Source: JBKBYG01 sp046313435 (GTDB lineage Bacteria; Pseudomonadota; Alphaproteobacteria; Rickettsiales; Arcanibacteraceae). Taken from it: a stretch of DNA of 46,958 nucleotides. The notes below the pieces were generated by a model. The model searched no databases. It saw only the letters and a list, made by a program, of their open reading frames with translations, and was not told the DNA's origin. A program made the position numbers and the translations under genes. Position 1 is the first letter of the stretch; the number at the start of each line of letters is the position of its first letter. The stretch is taken from the NCBI GenBank assembly GCA_046313435.1, contig JBKBYG010000012.1:1-46958 (forward strand), written 5' to 3'. Below are positions 7,837-16,646 of this stretch, piece after piece.

Positions 7837-9102
7837 TTACCTTCTTATAGATTGTCCGCTTGTATTAACTAATTGTCTTTCGTATAAGCTATATAAATTT
7901 TTAATTTTGTTTTTAACATATTCGTCGCCAAATAAAGCTCTAGCTTCAGAAATTTTTGCAAATGTCTGTGCATGCCTATCTTTTTTGGGCAACTTGCTAA
8001 TTTCTTTAATAAATAGATTTTCGAATTTTTGATCTTTACCCTCTTGTTTACTTTCTGATGTAGATGCAGAGTTTAAGGATGGTGTGATGCTATCTATTAA
8101 ATCTTCATTTTTCTTTGCCCAATAAGAGGCATGATCAAGATTAATATTAGATTTAATTTTATTATAAATTTGTTCGCACGGTGAATAAATATGGAACATA
8201 AAAGGCTTGTATATCAAAGACTCAAAATAGCTTGCCCTAGTAAATATGCCATCTTTTAACCCAGCTTCTTTAAATCCTTTACGCGTTGTGCTATCATAAA
8301 AATTATAGGGGTTGAAAATACTAAAATCTTGATTGTTATAATCTATTGAAGATAATTCCTTAAATTGATTAGGATAATTAACTTTTGAATTGTTCATTAA
8401 ATAGGCCCAAAAATCTTCTAACTTATGCCAAGCTTGTACATAATAGCTCATAGATTTTTTTGCATCATTAATATTGTAATACTTACCGTATTTCTGATGA
8501 CAAAACAGGAGAGTAAGTTCTTTCGTAAGAGTTGCTTCAACGTTTCGATTATCGTAATTTAAAGAAATAAAGGTTTCCTTTCTATCGTTTTTGGAATCTA
8601 TAATTGTACTGGAAACTATATAATTATTTATATTAGAAACATATTTTCTGTCGATAAATGTAATTTTAGCTGATTTTGTAGGAGTAAAAAGACTAGCTAA
8701 GATGAGATTAGTTTTTTCATCGTTTTTATTAATTAAATTGAAAATTACTTCAATAATTTTGGCTTTAGATTTTAAATTTTCTTCATATCCTTTTGAATAA
8801 TCAATGCTAAAATTAGTGTTGCTTATAATTATATTATATAATGTTCTTTTGTCAGCGGAAAGTTTTTTAAGAGGTTCCTCCATCAAACTATTTAATTGAT
8901 GAAAATCTCTTAGGCAGAAAGTTCGTACATTATTTGAGTAATTTGCATCTTTTATAAATCCAGTTTTTATTCCTATAGAAGAAAAAATATTAATTAATAT
9001 ATTAGCTGCAAATAAAGCTATATTTTTGAATATAATCAATCGATGAAATGCAGAGTAAAATGCTAAATTTCCAATAAATTTAATTATATTTTTTGGCTTC
9101 AT
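7837..9102 (-). CDS. hypothetical protein with hydrophobic N-terminus
   Basis: A 421-residue protein that I do not recognise. The first 45 residues contain hydrophobic segments (IIKFIGNLAFYSAF; IALFAANILINIF) that could be a membrane anchor or a non-cleaved signal. The rest is Lys/Asn/Tyr-rich with a predicted helical, charged C-terminus. A segment TLTKELTLLFCHQKYG (around residue 195) is faintly like a metalloprotease helix but lacks the HExxH pair, so no activity is proposed. It stands alone on the minus strand, 180 bases from the EamA gene and separated from it by a strong hairpin terminator. A lineage-specific or effector-like protein is possible; there is no direct evidence. Confidence 0.7.
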   Translation of the reverse strand: MKPKNIIKFIGNLAFYSAFHRLIIFKNIALFAANILINIFSSIGIKTGFIKDANYSNNVRTFCLRDFHQLNSLMEEPLKKLSADKRTLYNIIISNTNFSIDYSKGYEENLKSKAKIIEVIFNLINKNDEKTNLILASLFTPTKSAKITFIDRKYVSNINNYIVSSTIIDSKNDRKETFISLNYDNRNVEATLTKELTLLFCHQKYGKYYNINDAKKSMSYYVQAWHKLEDFWAYLMNNSKVNYPNQFKELSSIDYNNQDFSIFNPYNFYDSTTRKGFKEAGLKDGIFTRASYFESLIYKPFMFHIYSPCEQIYNKIKSNINLDHASYWAKKNEDLIDSITPSLNSASTSESKQEGKDQKFENLFIKEISKLPKKDRHAQTFAKISEARALFGDEYVKNKIKNLYSLYERQLVNTSGQSIRR

Positions 9103-9227
9103 AATAACTTCTTTTTTAATATTAATCTTTATATGTTAACACAATTTAATTAATAAGTCAAATATATTAAAATTTAAGTAAAGTTATTAAGGATAAAATC
9201 AATTGAAATATTTAAAGCTATTGGAAT

Positions 9228-9261
9228 AAGAAAAGCCATCATGAGAGTGATGGCTTTTCTT
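9228..9261 (-). terminator. rho-independent terminator of the EamA transporter gene
   Basis: A perfect 14-bp inverted repeat (9228-9241 with 9248-9261) around a 6-base loop. On the minus strand the 3' arm ends in GGCTTTTCTT, and the hairpin lies 23 bases after the EamA stop codon. The symmetrical A/T ends mean it could act in both directions. Confidence 0.8.
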
Positions 9262-9284
9262 GAAATTAATGTATAAAGGAAAAA

Positions 9285-10217
9285 TTACTTTTGATGCTCT
9301 TTGTTCCAAATTATTTGTGCTGTACTAGCAATTATTATAATTGAGCCTACAACTACCCATTGATCGATTTTATCATTAAATATTGAATATCCTATAAGAC
9401 TACTAATTACGAGTCTACTAAAATCAAAAGGAGCTAAAGTTGACAAATTTGCATATCTAAATGCTCTAAACACCGCAAGAAGATGGGCAAAATAATAAAG
9501 AGCGAGAGTAAATAGTATAAAACTTATATTAAAAGAGTGCCCTTGCAATATACCTGCTTTAGTAAATTCAATTGCATCTGGTATTGTTTGCCATTTTACG
9601 AAAGCAAATGGTGCTGCAAATAGAGTTGAGAAGAAAGATACGTAAAATACATATTGTATTGAACTTTCAGTTTTACCTAATTGCTTAATTACTAAGTTAT
9701 CAAATGCCCAAACTATAGAAGCAGAAAGAACCCATAAAGCTCCCGAACTAAAAGCTGTAGTGCCTGGTCTAATAACAATTAATGCTCCAACAAAGCCGGT
9801 GAGAATTGAAATTAGAGTTATTTTATTATATTTTTCTTTTAAGAGTAAAATTGCAAGCACGCTTAAGAATAAGGGCTCAGTGAATGCAATTGCCATCGAT
9901 TCGGCTAAATTTAACTGTTTTAAGCCTTGGGTGAAAAGCATGCCACCAGTTAAGCTTAAAGCAGCTCTTATTATATGCATGTGTATTTTTTTTGTTTTAA
10001 TCTTTCCGATTCCTTTATATAAAATCCACGGTATCACACATAAGAAAACGACGAATTTATATATAAATATAATTTGAAAAGTATGAAGCGATGCAGCTAA
10101 TGTTTTAATTGTTGCGCTTTGTATGCAAAGGATAAAATTATTAAATAATATCCATAATACACCATAGATTATAAGATTTTTAGCTATTGGATTTACACTG
10201 GGATTAATAGAAGTCAT
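9285..10217 (-). CDS. EamA/DMT family permease
   Basis: A 310-residue membrane protein with about ten hydrophobic segments and the two internal EamA repeats of the drug/metabolite transporter superfamily (first around RAALSLTGGMLFTQGLKQLN and AESMAIAFTEPLFLSVLAIL, second around AFRYANLSTLAPFDFSRLVI). Several rickettsial EamA proteins transport host metabolites; one in Rickettsia prowazekii imports S-adenosylmethionine. Substrate cannot be assigned here. The gene is separated from ccmA by about 80 bases and followed by a strong terminator. The family call is firm; a host-metabolite import role is inference. Confidence 0.85.
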   Translation of the reverse strand: MTSINPSVNPIAKNLIIYGVLWILFNNFILCIQSATIKTLAASLHTFQIIFIYKFVVFLCVIPWILYKGIGKIKTKKIHMHIIRAALSLTGGMLFTQGLKQLNLAESMAIAFTEPLFLSVLAILLLKEKYNKITLISILTGFVGALIVIRPGTTAFSSGALWVLSASIVWAFDNLVIKQLGKTESSIQYVFYVSFFSTLFAAPFAFVKWQTIPDAIEFTKAGILQGHSFNISFILFTLALYYFAHLLAVFRAFRYANLSTLAPFDFSRLVISSLIGYSIFNDKIDQWVVVGSIIIIASTAQIIWNKEHQK

Positions 10218-10298
10218 AGGTAAAATTCACTCACTGTTTATATTGTGTATTGATGTTTATAATAATATTTTGTTTTAATCAATAAAAGAAATTAAAAT

Positions 10299-10916
10299 TT
10301 AGTAATTTATTTTGTAATCATCTAAATTTACTTCTAAAATATTACTTAATTCAATATTATTATGAGTGTTAATAATTACTATTCCACCTTGTTCAACTCT
10401 GGAGGAAATTAAATTTAATAATAATTTTTTCCCATTTTGATCTAAATTAGTTTCAGGTTCATCAAGTAACCAAATTTTACAGGGTCTTATAATAAGCCTA
10501 CATAAAGCAACTCTTTGTTTATAACCAGCTGAAAGCTTTTCACATTCGGCGTCAAGAAAATCTTGAAGCTGAAAATAATTTATAGCAGCAAGGATAAGTT
10601 CAGTATGACCGTAAAGATTTGCCCAAAATTCAATATTTTCAATAACAGTTAATCTATTTTTAACTGCATTAGAATGGCCTATGTAATTTATTAAATCTTT
10701 GTAAAGCAAAAAATTATATTTTATATTAACTGACTCGCATAAAATTTCCCCATCTGCGGGCATAGTTAAACCTGCTAATACTTTGAGTAGACTGGTTTTT
10801 CCACTACCATTAGCCCCACGAATAAGAAGGAGAGAATTTGGATAAATTGTGAGTCCAAAATTTTGAAATATTTTCTTCTCATTATATGAGATAGTAATAT
10901 TATTACATGTAAGCAT
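10299..10916 (-). CDS. ccmA: heme exporter ATP-binding protein CcmA
   Basis: The ABC ATPase of the CcmAB(CD) complex of system I cytochrome c maturation, which drives release of holoCcmE. The 205 residues carry Walker A GANGSGKTS (about 35-43), the ABC signature LSAGYKQR and Walker B KIWLLDEPETNLD. The short length and the SAGYKQR signature are typical of CcmA rather than other ABC ATPases. No ccmB neighbour is present; ccmH lies about 24 kb away (35049), so ccm genes are scattered, as in other Rickettsiales. The divergent neighbour is acnA. Confidence 0.9.
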   Translation of the reverse strand: MLTCNNITISYNEKKIFQNFGLTIYPNSLLLIRGANGSGKTSLLKVLAGLTMPADGEILCESVNIKYNFLLYKDLINYIGHSNAVKNRLTVIENIEFWANLYGHTELILAAINYFQLQDFLDAECEKLSAGYKQRVALCRLIIRPCKIWLLDEPETNLDQNGKKLLLNLISSRVEQGGIVIINTHNNIELSNILEVNLDDYKINY

Positions 10917-11117
10917 TAGAAAACTTCAAAAAAATTCATTTAGATAGTGATTAGGTAATGATAGAATCTATATTATTTTGAAAAATAAAGCTATTTTTAA
11001 TAGTTATATTATAATATTATCATATTTAAACTTACAATATATTTTCAAAAATTTTAGCCTAGTTAAATAAATATTAATTAAATTAATATAATTAATAATG
11101 CGTAATATCTATAATTA

Positions 11118-11143
11118 AAATCTAAAACAAAGCTTTTAGATTT
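11118..11143 (+). promoter_or_regulatory. leader hairpin upstream of acnA
   Basis: A perfect 10-bp inverted repeat, AAATCTAAAA with TTTTAGATTT, around the loop CAAAGC. It ends 24 bases before the acnA start and just before the GGAG ribosome binding site at 11159-11162. It could be a 5' UTR structure or a protein-binding palindrome; no known riboswitch is recognised. Confidence 0.35.
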
Positions 11144-11167
11144 CTACTGAATATAAGCGGAGTAAAT

Positions 11168-13840
11168 ATGAGTATAATAAATTTAAATAGTTTCAACAGT
11201 AAAGACGAGCTAAAAATCAAAGATAAAAACTATAAATATTATAATATAAACAAAGCAGCTAAAGAGTTAAATATAAGTATCGACAAATTACCATATTCTA
11301 TTAAAATTCTTTTAGAAAATGCTTTAAGAAATGAGGATGGGCGCATAGTCAAAACCGAAGATATTAAGGCAATAGCAAATTGGGGTAAATTAGAGACAAA
11401 AAATGAAATTGCTTTCTACCCCTCAAGAGTATTAATGCAGGACTTTACAGGTGTGCCTGCGATAGTTGATCTTGCAGCAATGCGTGATGCAATGAATAAA
11501 TTAGGTGGAGATGCAAAGAAAATTAATCCCTTGGCTCCTGTGGATTTAGTAATTGACCATTCAGTACAAGTGGATTATTCAGCTGCAAAAGATTCATTAT
11601 CTAAAAATGTAAAGCTAGAAATGGAACGTAATTATGAGAGATACGCATTCTTACGTTGGGGTCAAGAAGCGTTTGACAATTTTCGAGTAGTCCCGCCAGG
11701 TACCGGTATCTGTCATCAGGTTAATTTAGAATATCTAGCACAGGTTGTATGGACAAAGAGTTTAGAGGGTGAAATAATTGCTTATCCAGATAGTTTAGTT
11801 GGAACTGACAGTCATACAACTATGGTAAATGGACTTGCAGTACTTGGATGGGGAGTAGGTGGTATTGAAGCTGAGGCTGCAATGCTTGGACAGGGTTTAT
11901 CAATGCTACTACCGGATGTTATTGGATTTAAACTTACAGGCAAATGTAAAGAAGGCGTAACAGCAACTGATTTAGTTTTAACAGTAACTGAAATGCTTAG
12001 AAAGAAAGGTGTAGTAAATAAGTTTGTTGAATTTTATGGTGAGGGTTTAAATAATTTAAGACTAGCAGATCGTGCAACAATCGCAAATATGGCGCCTGAA
12101 TATGGCGCTACTTGTGGATTTTTTCCAATAGATAATGAAACAATTAATTATCTTAAACTTACTAATCGTGATGAAGATAGGATTGAGCTTGTAGAGGCAT
12201 ATGCAAAGGCTCAAGGAATGTGGAGGGATGAGACCAGTAACGATCCTGTATTTACAGATTTTCTAGAACTTGACTTATCTAGTATAGAACCAAGTTTGGC
12301 TGGTCCAAAACGTCCTCAAGATAGAGTAATCCTTTCCAAAGTAAAAGAATCATTTGCAAGTAATTTACCAAGTCTTACTAAAAATACTTCTGATACTGAA
12401 ACAAAGTATGAAGTTGGAGAAAAAGGATATAAAATAGGAAGTGGTGACGTAATAATAGCAGCTATAACAAGCTGTACAAATACATCAAATCCAAGTGTTA
12501 TGATTGCTGCAGGACTGGTAGCTAAATTGGCTAGTGAACTTGGAATTATCAGCAAGCCGTGGGTTAAAACCTCACTTGCACCAGGATCAAAAGTTGTTAG
12601 TAAGTATTTAAGAATTAGTGGGTTACAAAGCTATTTGGACAATTTAGGATTTAATGTTGTAGGCTATGGGTGTACTACATGTATTGGAAATTCTGGCCCA
12701 GTAGATAAATCGATTGAAGAAACAGTAAATAAAAATGGAATAGTAGCTGTAAGTGTTTTATCTGGAAATAGAAATTTTGAAGGAAGAATACATCCTGCAG
12801 TGAAAGCTAATTATTTGGCTTCACCGCCTCTAGTTGTAGCTTATGCTTTAGCTGGGACAGTAAATTTGAATCTCGCTACAGATCCAATTTGTTTTACAAA
12901 AGAGGGGAAGCCGGTATATTTGAAAGATATATGGCCAAGCAATGAGCTTATTCAAGAATATATGAATAAATTTATTACCAAAAATATATTTAAAGCAGAG
13001 TATCAAGATGTATTCAAAGGCGAAGAAGAATGGCAAAAAATCAAAATCGATAAATCTGAATTATATAATTGGGATAAGACGAGTACTTACATAAATAATC
13101 CGCCATATTTCGAGAATATCAAACAAAAAACTTCTGCCCTTACAGATATCAAAGGAGCAAAATTACTTGCTATATTTGGAGATAGTATAACTACTGATCA
13201 TATCTCTCCTGCAGGTAATATTGCAAAAAATAGTCCTGCTGCAACTTATCTTGAAAATAACGGTGTAAAGCCACAAGATTTCAATTCATATGGCGCTCGT
13301 CGAGGCAATCATGAGGTTATGATGAGAGGGACATTTGCTAATATTAGAATTAAAAATGAGCTTCTTTCTGAAACTGAAGGTGGATACGCAAATCATAATG
13401 GTAAAATTATGTCTATCTATGATGCAGCAATGAAATATAAAGAAGAGCAACTACCATTAGTAATTGTTGCAGGTAAAGAATATGGAACAGGTTCATCACG
13501 TGATTGGGCTGCGAAGGGTACATTCTTACTTGGGATAAAAGCGGTGATTGCTGAGAGTTTTGAGCGTATACATAGATCTAATTTAGTTGGAATGGGTGTC
13601 ATACCTTTAACGTTCCAAAATGGATTAACAAGACATGATTTAAAGCTAAAAGGTGATGAAAAGTTTGATATTGTAGGGCTTGATTCTGTTATGCCACAAA
13701 AAAATGTTACATGTATTATACATAGGGCAGATGGAAGCCAAATATCAGTAGATTTATTATGCCGTATAGATACTGCTGATGAAATGGAATTTGTCAAAGC
13801 AGGGGGAATTTTACAATCGGTTATTTATAAACTTTCATAA
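11168..13840 (+). CDS. acnA: aconitate hydratase AcnA
   Basis: TCA cycle enzyme that isomerises citrate to isocitrate through cis-aconitate using a [4Fe-4S] cluster. Its 890 residues match the AcnA/IRP family length. Cluster ligands are in SCTNTSNP and GCTTCIGNSG; substrate-binding motifs include VGTDSHTTMVNGLAVLGWGV, GDSITTDHISPAG and the C-terminal GKEYGTGSSRDWAAKG with the catalytic Ser. The ATG is preceded by a GGAG ribosome binding site. The gene is transcribed alone, with an upstream leader hairpin and a downstream hairpin, consistent with a monocistronic unit. Confidence 0.97.
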   Translation: MSIINLNSFNSKDELKIKDKNYKYYNINKAAKELNISIDKLPYSIKILLENALRNEDGRIVKTEDIKAIANWGKLETKNEIAFYPSRVLMQDFTGVPAIVDLAAMRDAMNKLGGDAKKINPLAPVDLVIDHSVQVDYSAAKDSLSKNVKLEMERNYERYAFLRWGQEAFDNFRVVPPGTGICHQVNLEYLAQVVWTKSLEGEIIAYPDSLVGTDSHTTMVNGLAVLGWGVGGIEAEAAMLGQGLSMLLPDVIGFKLTGKCKEGVTATDLVLTVTEMLRKKGVVNKFVEFYGEGLNNLRLADRATIANMAPEYGATCGFFPIDNETINYLKLTNRDEDRIELVEAYAKAQGMWRDETSNDPVFTDFLELDLSSIEPSLAGPKRPQDRVILSKVKESFASNLPSLTKNTSDTETKYEVGEKGYKIGSGDVIIAAITSCTNTSNPSVMIAAGLVAKLASELGIISKPWVKTSLAPGSKVVSKYLRISGLQSYLDNLGFNVVGYGCTTCIGNSGPVDKSIEETVNKNGIVAVSVLSGNRNFEGRIHPAVKANYLASPPLVVAYALAGTVNLNLATDPICFTKEGKPVYLKDIWPSNELIQEYMNKFITKNIFKAEYQDVFKGEEEWQKIKIDKSELYNWDKTSTYINNPPYFENIKQKTSALTDIKGAKLLAIFGDSITTDHISPAGNIAKNSPAATYLENNGVKPQDFNSYGARRGNHEVMMRGTFANIRIKNELLSETEGGYANHNGKIMSIYDAAMKYKEEQLPLVIVAGKEYGTGSSRDWAAKGTFLLGIKAVIAESFERIHRSNLVGMGVIPLTFQNGLTRHDLKLKGDEKFDIVGLDSVMPQKNVTCIIHRADGSQISVDLLCRIDTADEMEFVKAGGILQSVIYKLS

Positions 13841-13903
13841 AATTTATTCAAAAAATTAGATGATAGTTGAATTTAATACTTACTAACCTTATTTTAAGTT
13901 ATA

Positions 13904-13936
13904 TTGAGATTATCTAATTCGTTTAGATAATCTCAA
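13904..13936 (+). terminator. hairpin terminator after acnA
   Basis: A perfect 14-bp inverted repeat (13904-13917 with 13923-13936) with loop TTCGT, about 65 bases after the acnA stop. There is no T-tract, so it is terminator-like or an mRNA end-stabilising hairpin. Confidence 0.55.
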
Positions 13937-13974
13937 AGTAAAGAACATTAGATCAAATTTGATATTAGGGCGGA

Positions 13975-14003
13975 TTGAAAATTTGCCTCTTATCAGATAT
14001 TTA
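13975..14003 (+). promoter_or_regulatory. candidate promoter of lon
   Basis: TTGAAA at 13975-13980 and TATTTA at 13998-14003 are separated by 17 bases and lie about 50 bases before the lon start. It fits a housekeeping promoter. Lon is often controlled by RpoH, but no clear heat-shock consensus is seen. Confidence 0.4.
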
Positions 14004-14055
14004 TGAGTTTAAGAAAATTTACTTTATTTGTAATTAATATTTAAGAGAAGTTTAA

Positions 14056-16461
14056 ATGGCTAAGCAATCTACCTCTAAAGCTTTGTATGCAGTGTTACCG
14101 CTCAGAGATATAGTAATGTTTCCTGGAATGGTAGCTCCTCTTTTTGTTGGAAGGGATAAATCTGTAAAAGCTCTTGAGAATGTAATTAGTGATAATAAAA
14201 ATATAGTTTTAATAACCCAAAAAGATGCAAATAACGATAGCCCGCTAAAAGAGGACATATTTCAAATTGGTGTCTTAGGGCATATATTGCAACTTTTAAA
14301 ACTCCCAGATGGTACAGTAAAAGTATTAGTAGAAGCTAGAAAAAGAATCCGTATTAAAAAGTTTATTGATAATGGTAGTTTCTTTGAAGCAGAAATAGAT
14401 GAATTAAAGGAAAGCGAAGGTGATTCAGTTGAAACTGAAATACTAATGCGAACTGTACTTGAAGAATTTGAAGAATATGCAAAGCTGAATAAGCGAATTA
14501 ATCAAGATATTATTTCTTCGCTTGTGGCAATAAAAGATCCTGGACAATTAGCTGATATCATAGCGTCACATTTGTTTTTAAAAATCCCTGAAAAACAATC
14601 AATATTAGAAGTTCTTAGTATTAATAAGCGATTAGAACGCATACTAAGTTTAATACAAGGGGAAATTGGCGTTTTAAATACTGAGCAGAAAATTAGAAGA
14701 CGTGTCAAAAAGCAAATGGAAAAGACTCAGAAAGAATATTATCTTAATGAGCAACTCAAAGCTATTCAAAATGAATTAGGTGGCGATGATTCTAAAAGCG
14801 ATATAAATGAATATGAAACAAAGATAAATAAAGTTAAGCTCAGTAAAGAAGCAAAAGAAAAAGCACAAAGTGAGCTTAAAAAACTTAAGTCTATGAATTC
14901 ACTTGCAGGTGGTGAGGCAACTATTGTAAGAAATTATTTGGATACTTTGTTAGCGTTACCATGGGGTGTAAATAATAATACTAAATCTAATATAAAAGAA
15001 GCAAAAAAAATATTAGATGATGATCATTATGGCATGGATAAAGTAAAAGAGCGAATTTTAGAATATCTTGCTGTTCAGCAACGGATTAAAAAGCTTAAAG
15101 GCCCAATATTATGTTTAGTTGGTCCACCAGGGGTTGGAAAAACTTCGCTTGCAAAATCAATTGCTGATGCAACAGGTAGAGAATTTGTAAGATTTTCTCT
15201 TGGTGGTGTAAGGGATGAGGCTGAGGTAAGAGGTCATCGACGTACTTACATTGGAGCAATGCCAGGAAAGATTATTCAATCATTGAAGAAATGCAAATCT
15301 TCAAATCCTGTATTCTTACTTGATGAAATTGATAAAATAGGTGCTGATTATAGAGGTGATCCTGCTTCAGCATTATTAGAAGTATTAGATCCTGCGCAAA
15401 ATTCAAAATTTGTCGATCACTTTTTAGAAGTTGAATATGATTTGTCTGATGTCATGTTTGTTGCTACCGCTAACACTTTGAGAATGCCTAGACCTTTACT
15501 TGATCGTATGGAAATTATTCGTCTTTCAGGTTACACTGAGGAAGAAAAAATTGAAATTGCAGAGCGCCATCTTGTGCCTAAGCAAAAATCGGAACATGGT
15601 TTAGAAGAGAAAGAATGGTCAATTTCTGAAACTGCTATACGTGATTTGATTCACTATTATACTAGAGAAGCTGGTGTTAGAAATCTTGAAAGAGAAATAG
15701 CTAATCTAACACGTAAAGCAATAAAGGAAATATTAGAAGGTAAGTCTAAAACTGTTAAGGTTACTCCTAAAAATCTTCCTAACTATGCTGGTGTAAGAAA
15801 ATTTATTTACGGTGAAGCTGAGCTTGAAGATTTAGTAGGTGTAACTACAGGTCTTGCATATACTGAAGTTGGGGGCGAGCTTTTGCTAATTGAAGCAGTA
15901 AGTCTTCCTGGTAAAGGTGATGCGAAAACGACAGGTAAACTTGGTGATGTAATGCAAGAATCTGCGCAGGCGGCATTTAGTTATTTCAGATCAAAATGTG
16001 TTGAATATGGAGTAACTTCGGCTGAATATCAGAAAAAAGATATTCATATTCACGTTCCAGAAGGTGCAACTCCAAAAGATGGCCCTTCAGCAGGTATTGC
16101 GATGTTTACAACAATAGTCTCTATCATGACGGGTATTCCTGTGAAGAAAACAGTGGCAATGACTGGCGAGATTACTCTGCGAGGAAGAGTGCTAGGAATT
16201 GGTGGTTTGAAAGAGAAATTACTTGCTGCATTACGCGGAGGAATTAAAACGGCTATCATTCCATCAGAGAATGTAAAAGATTTAGCTGAAATTCCGGATA
16301 ATGTTAAAAAAGGTCTCAAGATTATACCAGTTTCTTCTGCTGATGAAGTGATCAAAATTGCGTTAGTAGATGTGCCAAAAAAGCTTGATTTAAAAGTGGA
16401 GATTGAAAATCTCGCTCAGGTTAATACACCAAAAAAAACTGATGAAATCTCGACTCATTAG
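14056..16461 (+). CDS. lon: ATP-dependent protease Lon
   Basis: Cytoplasmic AAA+ serine protease that degrades misfolded and regulatory proteins. Its 801 residues contain the N-terminal LON substrate-binding domain (YAVLPLRDIVMFPGMVAPLF at about 11-30), coiled-coil linker, Walker A GPPGVGKTS (about 356), Walker B VFLLDEIDKIG, and the C-terminal protease domain with the catalytic Ser in KDGPSAGIAM and the catalytic Lys in GGLKEKLLAA. Length is normal for LonA. A ribosome-binding-like AGAGAAG lies just upstream of the ATG. A strong hairpin follows the gene. Confidence 0.98.
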   Translation: MAKQSTSKALYAVLPLRDIVMFPGMVAPLFVGRDKSVKALENVISDNKNIVLITQKDANNDSPLKEDIFQIGVLGHILQLLKLPDGTVKVLVEARKRIRIKKFIDNGSFFEAEIDELKESEGDSVETEILMRTVLEEFEEYAKLNKRINQDIISSLVAIKDPGQLADIIASHLFLKIPEKQSILEVLSINKRLERILSLIQGEIGVLNTEQKIRRRVKKQMEKTQKEYYLNEQLKAIQNELGGDDSKSDINEYETKINKVKLSKEAKEKAQSELKKLKSMNSLAGGEATIVRNYLDTLLALPWGVNNNTKSNIKEAKKILDDDHYGMDKVKERILEYLAVQQRIKKLKGPILCLVGPPGVGKTSLAKSIADATGREFVRFSLGGVRDEAEVRGHRRTYIGAMPGKIIQSLKKCKSSNPVFLLDEIDKIGADYRGDPASALLEVLDPAQNSKFVDHFLEVEYDLSDVMFVATANTLRMPRPLLDRMEIIRLSGYTEEEKIEIAERHLVPKQKSEHGLEEKEWSISETAIRDLIHYYTREAGVRNLEREIANLTRKAIKEILEGKSKTVKVTPKNLPNYAGVRKFIYGEAELEDLVGVTTGLAYTEVGGELLLIEAVSLPGKGDAKTTGKLGDVMQESAQAAFSYFRSKCVEYGVTSAEYQKKDIHIHVPEGATPKDGPSAGIAMFTTIVSIMTGIPVKKTVAMTGEITLRGRVLGIGGLKEKLLAALRGGIKTAIIPSENVKDLAEIPDNVKKGLKIIPVSSADEVIKIALVDVPKKLDLKVEIENLAQVNTPKKTDEISTH

Positions 16462-16470
16462 ACTTCAAAT

Positions 16471-16504
16471 TAGATAAATGCCAGAGTTATCTGGCATTTA
16501 TCTA
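16471..16504 (+). terminator. hairpin terminator after lon
   Basis: A perfect 15-bp inverted repeat (16471-16485 with 16490-16504) around a GTTA loop, 10 bases after the lon stop. The AT-rich base of the 3' arm (ATTTATCTA) partly substitutes for a T-tract. Confidence 0.7.
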
Positions 16505-16646
16505 AGCGATCTCACTTCAGATCATAACTATTTCTAACAATTATCTATAAATACCTGTTAATACAATTTAATTAATTTTTTGCAATTTTCTTAATAATAT
16601 ATATGGTTTAATTAATTGTATAAAAATTCATTAAAAGGAGAAAATT

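Noticed and set aside
9760..10077. 105-codon plus-strand open frame
   Set aside because: Antisense to the EamA transporter; hydrophobic composition is the expected complement of membrane-segment codons.
13417..13797. 126-codon minus-strand frame in acnA
   Set aside because: Antisense to a conserved part of aconitase; no independent support.
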